The notes below the pieces were generated by a model. The model had not been told where the DNA came from and did not search any database. It worked only from the letters and a program-made list of their open reading frames with translations. Shown here piece after piece: positions 58,275 through 64,000 of a stretch of DNA of 64,000 bases. The stretch is from Salinisphaera hydrothermalis C41B8 (GTDB lineage: Bacteria; Pseudomonadota; Gammaproteobacteria; Nevskiales; Salinisphaeraceae), in NCBI RefSeq assembly GCF_000732535.1, contig NZ_APNK01000003.1, positions 62,001 to 126,000 of the forward strand, given 5' to 3'. The stretch's first letter is position 1. The number at the start of each line of letters is the position of its first letter. A program made the translations under genes and the position numbers.

Positions 58275-59441
58275 TCAGGCGCTCCGATACAGTTTGGTCA
58301 GCACGAACTCCCGGTGGCCGAGCGCTTCGGCGGCGGTCAGTCGACCACTGCTGGTCTCGAGCACGGAATCGATCAATGCATCGCCGGCCTGATCGAAATC
58401 CATCTCGCGGCGCAGGATTCCTGACACATCGAGATCCACATGCTCGGACATGGTGCGCACGGTGCGCGGGTTGGCCGACAGCTTGATCACGGGCTCGATC
58501 GGGTTGCCGATGATGTTGCCCTGCCCGGTCGGGAACAGATGAACCACGTATCCAGCGGCGGCCATCAAGGTCACGCACTCGGCGGCGGCCGATGAGGTAT
58601 CCATGAAATACAGCCCCGGCCCCTTCGACGGTTCTTCCGCCGGTTCGAGTACGTCGATATACGACGTCTTGTGACCGATCTTGGCCAGGTTGCCGAAGGC
58701 TTTTTCCTCGATGGTCGACAGACCGCCTTCGATATTGCCCTTGGTCGGCTGTGACTCGGACAGATCGTTGGTCTTGTGGCGGTTGATGAAATCGTTGTAG
58801 CTGCCCCAGGTATCCAGGAACTTCTGCTTGGTCGCCTCATCGGCCGCGCGCTCGGCACACACCATTTCGGCGCCGGTGATTTCGGAGGTCTCGCCGAAAC
58901 ACATCGTCGCGCCCTCGGCGATCAGCTTGTCCATCAGGTTGCCGACCGTCGGGCACGAGGCCAGGCCCGAGGTGGTATCGGATTCACCGCACTTGGTGGA
59001 AATCCACAGCTCATCGATGCCGCACTCTTCGCGCTGCTTCATCGAAGCGTCCTGCACGAATTTCTTGGCCGTCCATGAGGCGCGAGCAATGGTATTGATA
59101 TCGCCATGCTGTTCGATCGCGAAACCTTCGACCGGCTTGCCGGTCTTGGCGATGCCGTCGACCACGCGCTGGGTCCAGCCCGGCTCGATGCCGATGACCA
59201 CCACAGAGGCGACGTTCGGGTTCGAACCGGTACCAATCAGGGTGCGGAAGTGCAGATCCAAATCCGCGCCAAACTGCAACCGTCCGTACGGATGCGGAAT
59301 GGCCATGGTGCCCTTGATGTTATTGGCCACCGCTTCGCAGGCCGCGTTCGAAATATCGTCGAGCGGGAGGATGATGACGTGGTTGCGCACGCCCACGCGT
59401 CCATTCTCACGCCGATATCCCAGAAAACTGCGCTTCGTCAT
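58275..59441 (-). CDS. suyB: (2R)-sulfolactate sulfo-lyase, large subunit
   Basis: A 388-residue protein of the UxaA/altronate dehydratase large-subunit family, the SuyB branch. SuyAB cleaves (R)-3-sulfolactate to pyruvate and sulfite and needs iron. Family features include '[19 protein letters not shown]' near residue 8, '[20 protein letters not shown]' near 88, '[13 protein letters not shown]' near 145 and '[19 protein letters not shown]' near 300. The SuyB assignment rather than altronate or galactarate dehydratase rests on the paired SuyA-type small subunit and the sulfonate context. The ATG at 59441 is preferred; a GTG at 59450 overlaps suyA. Confidence 0.82.
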   Translation of the reverse strand: MTKRSFLGYRRENGRVGVRNHVIILPLDDISNAACEAVANNIKGTMAIPHPYGRLQFGADLDLHFRTLIGTGSNPNVASVVVIGIEPGWTQRVVDGIAKTGKPVEGFAIEQHGDINTIARASWTAKKFVQDASMKQREECGIDELWISTKCGESDTTSGLASCPTVGNLMDKLIAEGATMCFGETSEITGAEMVCAERAADEATKQKFLDTWGSYNDFINRHKTNDLSESQPTKGNIEGGLSTIEEKAFGNLAKIGHKTSYIDVLEPAEEPSKGPGLYFMDTSSAAAECVTLMAAAGYVVHLFPTGQGNIIGNPIEPVIKLSANPRTVRTMSEHVDLDVSGILRREMDFDQAGDALIDSVLETSSGRLTAAEALGHREFVLTKLYRSA

Positions 59442-59443
59442 GG

Positions 59444-59728
59444 CTACCACCGCTTGGTCTTGATGTTGTGGACGTGCACGTGATCGCCCTTGGCGATATC
59501 GGCCACCGCGCGGCCGATGTCGTGTTCGTATTCGATGATCGTGTCTTCGTTGCCGATATCGGCGAGCGCGATCTTGTGGCCGATCGGGATGTCGTGATTG
59601 GCCTTGATCTCGATCGTCTCGTCGCCTTCCATCAGCCAGCCGGTGAGCGTTTCGCCCGCGCTGATGCCTTCGACAACCACAACCCCGACCTTGTCGGCTT
59701 TGTTGTGGACCAGGAAGTGGGTCTTCAT
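59444..59728 (-). CDS. suyA: (2R)-sulfolactate sulfo-lyase, small subunit
   Basis: A 94-residue SAF-domain protein, the SuyA small subunit. '[19 protein letters not shown]' at the start, '[13 protein letters not shown]' in the middle and the C-terminal '[10 protein letters not shown]' match SuyA proteins as I remember them (altronate dehydratase small domains end differently). The ATG at 59728 follows GAGGAGAAT. It is the first gene of the long operon, with a strong promoter and operator at 59775-59801 upstream. Confidence 0.85.
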   Translation of the reverse strand: MKTHFLVHNKADKVGVVVVEGISAGETLTGWLMEGDETIEIKANHDIPIGHKIALADIGNEDTIIEYEHDIGRAVADIAKGDHVHVHNIKTKRW

Positions 59729-59774
59729 CCGATTCTCCTCCGTGTATCGCGTTAAGCCCTGCGGCATACTCCTT

Positions 59775-59801
59775 GTATTATGTCTTATATAAGACTGTCA
59801 A
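59775..59801 (-). promoter_or_regulatory. suyA promoter with a GntR operator in the spacer
   Basis: On the minus strand a perfect -35 TTGACA (59796-59801) and a -10-like TAATAC (59775-59780) flank a 15-bp spacer filled by the perfect palindrome GTCTTATATAAGAC (59782-59795). The palindrome resembles HutC-type GntR sites (GT-N-TATA-N-AC). A bound repressor would block polymerase directly. The divergent GntR gene begins 55 bp away, so it may also be autoregulated through this site. Confidence 0.65.
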
Positions 59802-59849
59802 CATTAGACTATCGTTTATGATGGGCTGGTGAACGAGGCACAGGAACCT

Positions 59850-60581
59850 ATGAGCGAAGCACGTGGGCTGAACTACAGGCCGCTTTACGAGCAGATAAAA
59901 ACCTTACTTGTCAGGCGTTTAGGGAACAACGAATGGCCGCCCGGCACGGCACTGCCCAGCGAAATCGCGTTGGCGCAGGAATACGACGTCAGCCAGGGCA
60001 CGGTGCGCAAGGCCCTCAACGTAATGGAAAAGGAACATCTCGTGGAACGCCGCCAGGGGCGCGGTACGTTCGCGGCTCGTCACAGTCAGCAACGCTCGCT
60101 GTTCCAGTTCTTCCACCTAGTCAACGACAACGGCGAACGTGAACTCCCGGTCAGCCGTGCCACGAGTTGCCGCCAGAGCAAGGCGAGCGCAGCCGAAGCG
60201 CGCGCGCTGGAGCTCCCCGAGCGCGCTAGTGTGATCCGAATCGAGCGGGTGCGAGAGCTCAACGGCACGCCGGCCATTCACGAACGTATCAGCATTCCGA
60301 GCAGTCTGTTCCCGGGTCTAGCCAGCTGGCCGCCCGAGAATCTGCCGAATACGCTATATGAATTCTACGAGACGGAATACGGTGTGATGGTGGTACACGC
60401 GAGCGAAAAAGTTCGCGCAGCTGCCGCGTCGGCCACCGAAGCCAAAGTGCTGGGCGTGGCGCCGGCTTCGCCGTTGTTATCGGTCGAACGGCGCGCTCTC
60501 AATATTCGTAACGAGCCGGTGGAATGGCGACGCAGTCTGTGTCGCACCGATCAGCATTACTATTTCAACGAACTCGACTGA
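59850..60581 (+). CDS. GntR family (HutC/UTRA) regulator of the sulfonate operon
   Basis: A 243-residue regulator. The N-terminal GntR winged helix has 'LPSEIALAQEYDVSQGTVRKAL' character (about 35-56) and 'RRQGRGTFAA' as the wing. The C-terminal UTRA ligand domain covers about 90-240, with 'FHLVNDNGERELPVS' and 'PAIHERISIPSSLFPGL'. HutC-type regulators bind effector metabolites and release palindromic operators. The ATG at 59850 with a CAGGAA site is used; a GTG at 59829 is possible. Divergent orientation and the palindrome in between make it the likely regulator of the suy operon. Confidence 0.85.
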   Translation: MSEARGLNYRPLYEQIKTLLVRRLGNNEWPPGTALPSEIALAQEYDVSQGTVRKALNVMEKEHLVERRQGRGTFAARHSQQRSLFQFFHLVNDNGERELPVSRATSCRQSKASAAEARALELPERASVIRIERVRELNGTPAIHERISIPSSLFPGLASWPPENLPNTLYEFYETEYGVMVVHASEKVRAAAASATEAKVLGVAPASPLLSVERRALNIRNEPVEWRRSLCRTDQHYYFNELD

Positions 60582-60678
60582 CGACATCGGCAGGCACGTC
60601 CCACTGCGCTGGCTGTGCCCGGCAGCACAAGTAAGTAAACTCACGATAAGCCATCCGCTCGACATCGCGACTATATCC

Positions 60679-61368
60679 ATGGATATCACCAAATCGAGCC
60701 CGCTATCGCGGCTGTTCCGCGGCGGCTCGCCGTTCGAGGCATTGTCGGAGCATATTCGGCAGGTGGACCGCGGCGCCGATCTGTTGATCAATTTCTTCCA
60801 GGCGAGTTCGGATGGGGACTGGAACCGCGCCCAGACGCTGTATCGCGAAATTTCCGACTGCGAGCACACCGCGGACGACCTCAAGGATCGGATCCGGCTG
60901 AATCTGCCCAACACGCTGTTCCTGCCGATCTCGCGCTCGGACCTCCTGGAGCTGGTCGAGGCGCAGGACAAGATCATCAACAAGATCAAGGACATCGCCG
61001 GGCTGATGACGGGCCGGCGGATGCAGTTCCCGGCCACGCTGCTGGAACCGATCAACAAGTACATCCAGGTCACCATCGATACCGTGCATCAGGCGCGCAA
61101 GGTACTGGAGGAACTCGACGAACTATTGGAATCCGGGTTCGGCCGCAATATCTCCGAGGTGATCGAGGACATGGTCGTCGAGCTCGGCAAGCTGGAAAAA
61201 CGCGCCGACGAGGAACAGGTCGCGATCCGGCACCGTCTGCTCGAGCAGGAGTCCGAACTGCCGCCGCTGGAAGTGATGTTCCTCTACCAGATCATCGACT
61301 GGATCGGCACCGTCTCGGATCGCGCCGAGCGCGTCGGGTCGCGTCTTCAGATCATGATGGCGCGCTGA
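60679..61368 (+). CDS. DUF47/PhoU-like accessory protein of a PiT transporter
   Basis: A 229-residue all-helical protein of the DUF47 (TIGR00153, PhoU-like) family. 'VDRGADLLINFFQA' near 28-41, 'CEHTADDLKDRIRLNLPNTLFLPISRSDLLELV' region near 60-95 and 'QDKIINKIKDIAG' carry the acidic helix faces that bind metals in PhoU folds. Such genes are very often paired with PiT permeases, and this one is followed by a PiT gene after 104 bp. It probably tunes phosphate uptake. Confidence 0.87.
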   Translation: MDITKSSPLSRLFRGGSPFEALSEHIRQVDRGADLLINFFQASSDGDWNRAQTLYREISDCEHTADDLKDRIRLNLPNTLFLPISRSDLLELVEAQDKIINKIKDIAGLMTGRRMQFPATLLEPINKYIQVTIDTVHQARKVLEELDELLESGFGRNISEVIEDMVVELGKLEKRADEEQVAIRHRLLEQESELPPLEVMFLYQIIDWIGTVSDRAERVGSRLQIMMAR

Positions 61369-61472
61369 GCGGCGTCATTCGGCGTTCGCGTGGCGGCATG
61401 GATCGCGAGCGCGCCCAAGGGCTACACTGCCCGTCCGCAGCCCGCCGCGCGCCTCAAGTCTCAGGGAATTGA

Positions 61473-62738
61473 ATGTCGATGATCGCTCAGCATGCCGAGC
61501 TCTATCTGGCTCTGGCGTGCATTTTCGGCTTTTTCATGGCGTGGGGGATCGGGGCCAACGACGTCGCCAACGCCATGGGCACATCGGTCGGTTCCGGCGC
61601 CGTCAAGCTCTGGCAGGCCGTGCTCATTGCCGGCATCTTCGAATTCCTCGGCGCCTGGCTGGCCGGCGGCCAGGTCACCCAGACCATCAGCAAGGGCTTG
61701 ATCCGGCCCGAAATCTTCGCCGCCGATCCACATATTCTGGCGACCGGCATGCTGGCCGCCCTGCTCGGCGCGGCCACATTCCTGGTATTCGCTTCGCTGC
61801 GCGGGCTGCCGGTGTCGACCGGACAATCGATTATCGGCGGCATTCTGGGTTTTGCCCTGGTGGCCGCGGGCGCAAAGCCTGTGAACTGGGGTGAGATCGT
61901 CTCGATCGTGCTCAGCTGGATCACCTCGCCGATCATTGCCGGGCTGATCGCGTTCGTCATGTTCGAATCGATCCGCCGGCTGATCCTGTCGCACGACAAT
62001 CCCGCGGAAGGCGCGCGCCGCTATATGGCGTATTACGTCTTCCTGGCCGCGTTCGTGATCTGCCTGGTCACGCTGGAAAAAGGCCTGTCGCATATCGGGC
62101 TCGATCTGTCGCTGGCCCAGAGCATCGGCGGCGCGTTCGTGTTCGCGTTGGCAGTCGCCGTGGTCAGTCGCCTACTGCTGCAACGCATCGATCTCATGCC
62201 CGAGGCGGCCATCGCCGATCGTTATCGCAACGTCGAGCGTGTATTCGGCTATGCCCAGATCTTCACCGCCGCGACCATGGCGTTCGCCCATGGCTCCAAC
62301 GATGTAGCCAATGCGATCGGCCCGGTGGCCGCCGTGGTCAATGTGGTCGAAGACCCGCAGCACATCGGCGGCCAGTCGGAACTGGCCAGCTGGGTGCTGA
62401 TTCTCGGCGGCGCCGGCATTGTGTTCGGCCTGGCCACCTACGGGCACCGGGTCATGCGTACGATCGGCGCCGGCATCACCGAACTGACGCCGACGCGCGG
62501 TTTTTCTGCCGAACTGTCCGCGGCCACGACGGTGGTCATCGCGACCTGGTTCGGTATTCCGGTGTCCACCACGCAGACGCTGGTGGGCGCCGTGCTCGGC
62601 GTCGGCCTGGCTCGCGGCATGCGGGCACTGGATCTGTCGGTGCTCGGCAGCGTTTTCACCGGCTGGATTCTGACCGTGCCGGGCGCCGCGGTATTCGCGG
62701 CCGTGTACTACTTCATTCTGCGGGCGCTGATCGGCTAG
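61473..62738 (+). CDS. PiT family inorganic phosphate transporter
   Basis: A 421-residue membrane permease with about ten helices, importing phosphate (as metal-phosphate) with protons or sodium. Both copies of the family signature are present: 'GANDVANAMG' near 28-37 and 'GSNDVANAIG' near 272-281. 'GLPVSTGQSIIGG' and 'GIPVSTTQTLVGAVLG' are the paired re-entrant motifs. Some homologues carry sulfate (CysP), so with a sulfonate operon next door sulfate or sulfite cannot be excluded, but the DUF47 partner favours phosphate. Its 3' end overlaps the convergent Ldh2 gene by 26 bp. Confidence 0.87.
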   Translation: MSMIAQHAELYLALACIFGFFMAWGIGANDVANAMGTSVGSGAVKLWQAVLIAGIFEFLGAWLAGGQVTQTISKGLIRPEIFAADPHILATGMLAALLGAATFLVFASLRGLPVSTGQSIIGGILGFALVAAGAKPVNWGEIVSIVLSWITSPIIAGLIAFVMFESIRRLILSHDNPAEGARRYMAYYVFLAAFVICLVTLEKGLSHIGLDLSLAQSIGGAFVFALAVAVVSRLLLQRIDLMPEAAIADRYRNVERVFGYAQIFTAATMAFAHGSNDVANAIGPVAAVVNVVEDPQHIGGQSELASWVLILGGAGIVFGLATYGHRVMRTIGAGITELTPTRGFSAELSAATTVVIATWFGIPVSTTQTLVGAVLGVGLARGMRALDLSVLGSVFTGWILTVPGAAVFAAVYYFILRALIG

Positions 62739-63720
62739 TGAGCGCTCTCAGGCGCGCCTCGAGTTCCGCCGATATAGCGACGCCCTGACGACGAACGCTC
62801 TCGCGCGCCACCTCGCCCCGCGCGGCCCGGCGGCAAACCGCCGGCCCGCCGGGTACCGTCTGCAACAGCGACTCCAGCCGCGGCCCGAAATCCTCGCCGC
62901 CCAGCCGATTCGGATCGATCAGGAACAGGACCGGCCCGGATTCGGGCATCAGCTCGACATCGTCGGGCCCGGCACTCGAGGCGACTGGCGCAACCCGAGC
63001 GGTCAACGCCGCCGCGACGATTTCGATCACCAGGGACAGCGCCGCGCCTTGCTGAGCCGCCCCGGCGATGCGCGCATCGGCCTCCTGGCCGGCCTGGACG
63101 TCCTTGAGCTCTCGCTGCGGCGCGGTCTCACCGTACTGGGCCGCCAGCATGGCGTGGCCTTGCGCGACCGTGGTCATCGACAGGTCGATCACCAACGGTG
63201 GCGCGTTGCTGCGCGGTACGGCCAACGCCAGAGGGCGGCTATCCGTCACCAGCCCACGCTCCCCCTGGACGCCCGGCGCCGCTGAGCCGCCGGCGAAAGC
63301 CAGACCGATCTGGCCGGACTCGGCGATCCGCTCGACGTACGGCCCGAGCCGGCCGGCCCGACATGCGTGCGCGACGGCGAGTACGCAACAGCCCGTTGTC
63401 GCAGCACACGGCACGGCCTCGCCCAAACCGAGATCGATCGCGGCATGGGCGAAACCGGAGTGGGCGTCGATCGTGATCGCTGAGGGCGCGCGTTGCACGA
63501 TTTCGGGCATCGCTCGGCCGTCGATCTCGCCCGCGGCGAGCTGGCCGGCATATACGGGAATCTGTGCCAGCCCTTGGCTCGACCGACTGTCCAGCTCCGC
63601 AGCAATCACCGCCTCCGCCACCCGGTCGGCATGGCGCGGCGCGGCGCCCGCCGCGATCAGTGCATCGCGCGCGAGCCGAAAAGCGTCATCGATCGATAGG
63701 CGAACCGGCTCATCCGCCAT
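62713..63720 (-). CDS. Second Ldh2/MDH2-family dehydrogenase
   Basis: A 335-residue dehydrogenase of the same family as the ComC-like protein at 47205-48212, and the same length, but more diverged. It has 'ELDSRSSQGLAQIP' where the family usually shows a catalytic His in 'DxxGHxSHG'; here the aligned position is Gln, so catalysis may be altered. 'AVAHACRAGRLGPYVERIAE' replaces the usual 'GHSHHAG' segment, again without the His pair. The ATG at 63720 is used (GTG at 63729 possible). It follows an alpha/beta-hydrolase gene on the same strand with a short overlap. Confidence 0.72.
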   Translation of the reverse strand: MADEPVRLSIDDAFRLARDALIAAGAAPRHADRVAEAVIAAELDSRSSQGLAQIPVYAGQLAAGEIDGRAMPEIVQRAPSAITIDAHSGFAHAAIDLGLGEAVPCAATTGCCVLAVAHACRAGRLGPYVERIAESGQIGLAFAGGSAAPGVQGERGLVTDSRPLALAVPRSNAPPLVIDLSMTTVAQGHAMLAAQYGETAPQRELKDVQAGQEADARIAGAAQQGAALSLVIEIVAAALTARVAPVASSAGPDDVELMPESGPVLFLIDPNRLGGEDFGPRLESLLQTVPGGPAVCRRAARGEVARESVRRQGVAISAELEARLRALTSRSAPAE

Positions 63721-64000
63721 GGGCGCCACCCGCGCCGTCCGATTTCAGAAAGGCCGACACCTGATCGAACAAGGCGTGGCGCCGATGTTCGAGCAGCGCG
63801 AAGTGACTGGCATGGGCGATCTCGACATAGGCCTTGTCGCGCGCTCCAAGCGCATCCAGCAGCGCCAGCGCATCGGCACGTGTGGCGGTGGTATCGGCGC
63901 CGCCGCGGATCACCAACGTAGGCATCGAGATACGGGCCGCGTCATAGCGCGGCCGCCCGTTGAACGCCGACCAGAGATCGAGCAAAACGCCGTTGGGCGC
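63710..64000 (-). CDS. Alpha/beta-hydrolase, C-terminal part (partial at window edge)
   Basis: About 96 residues from the C-terminus of an alpha/beta-hydrolase fold protein; the start lies beyond the right edge. 'MPTLVIRGGADTTAT' holds the catalytic-acid strand (Asp) and 'EIAHASHFALLEH' the catalytic His. The nucleophile elbow is outside the window. The stop overlaps the Ldh2-type gene, so the two are probably co-transcribed. The substrate is unknown. Confidence 0.75.
   Translation of the reverse strand, partial: APNGVLLDLWSAFNGRPRYDAARISMPTLVIRGGADTTATRADALALLDALGARDKAYVEIAHASHFALLEHRRHALFDQVSAFLKSDGAGGAHGG

Noticed and set aside
58275-59728. Altronate or galactarate dehydratase
   Set aside because: The UxaA family alone would allow it, but the small subunit ends in the SuyA-like 'HNIKTKRW', and the neighbours are sulfonate transport and sulfite export genes with no uronate genes.

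Overview
The window is a GC-rich bacterial chromosome segment with dense, proteobacterial-type gene packing. The gene content (VanA/VanB with a GntR-type VanR, a 4-hydroxycinnamoyl-CoA hydratase/lyase, LutABC, and tripartite tricarboxylate (TTT) transporters) points to a metabolically versatile proteobacterium. A halophilic or marine gammaproteobacterium such as Salinisphaera is my guess, not something the sequence proves. I see no rRNA, tRNA, CRISPR array or intact transposase gene.

Layout. 1-3.1 kb: the end of a MetE-like methyltransferase, a DEDDh exonuclease, a LOG-family protein and a TerC membrane protein. 3.1-11.8 kb: a hydroxycinnamate/vanillate module with a MarR regulator, a DUF3237 protein, the ech/fcs pair (feruloyl-CoA to vanillin), vanA-vanR-vanB (vanillate to protocatechuate) and an MFS transporter. 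12.8-20.3 kb: glutamate dehydrogenase, a TSUP exporter, an SDR, a SHOCT protein, DsbG and a large M16 peptidase. 20.5-23.3 kb: lutABC for L-lactate oxidation. 23.4-31.6 kb: a defence-type island with a Fic AMPylator, hsdR-hsdM-hsdS (type I restriction-modification) and a DUF3800 protein. 31.9-42.6 kb: a GlpD-like enzyme, a LysE-type exporter, two LysR regulators, DoxX, a dienelactone hydrolase-like protein, two SDRs, a cupin, a metallo-beta-lactamase-fold protein and a beta-hydroxyacid dehydrogenase.

42.6-59.8 kb is the most interesting part. Seventeen minus-strand genes, many with 4-bp stop/start overlaps, run from suyAB (sulfolactate sulfo-lyase) through a sulfonate-type ABC transporter, a TSUP (sulfite-exporter family) protein, a HAD enzyme, a complex-II-like oxidoreductase (order B-D-C-A), an argininosuccinate-lyase/fumarase-superfamily enzyme, two sulfolactate-dehydrogenase-like enzymes (SlcC-like and ComC-like), a TTT transporter and a D(-)-tartrate dehydratase homologue. 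A divergent HutC-type GntR gene flanks it, with a 14-bp palindrome placed between the -35 and -10 boxes of the suyA promoter. I infer a sulfonate catabolic operon. The complex-II-like enzyme and the fumarase-superfamily enzyme look like a sulfo-analogue of the succinate-to-fumarate-to-malate segment. One possibility is 3-sulfopropanoate to sulfoacrylate to sulfolactate, which SuyAB would split into pyruvate and sulfite. I know of no described system with this combination.

60.6-64 kb: a DUF47/PiT phosphate transport pair, a second Ldh2-family dehydrogenase and an alpha/beta-hydrolase cut by the window edge.

Scattered through the window is a family of palindromic MITE-like repeats: two full 274-bp copies at 12557-12830 and 43811-44084, a shorter copy at 429-635, and end fragments near 15.0 and 40.1 kb. 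Their terminal inverted repeats differ between copies but match within a copy.
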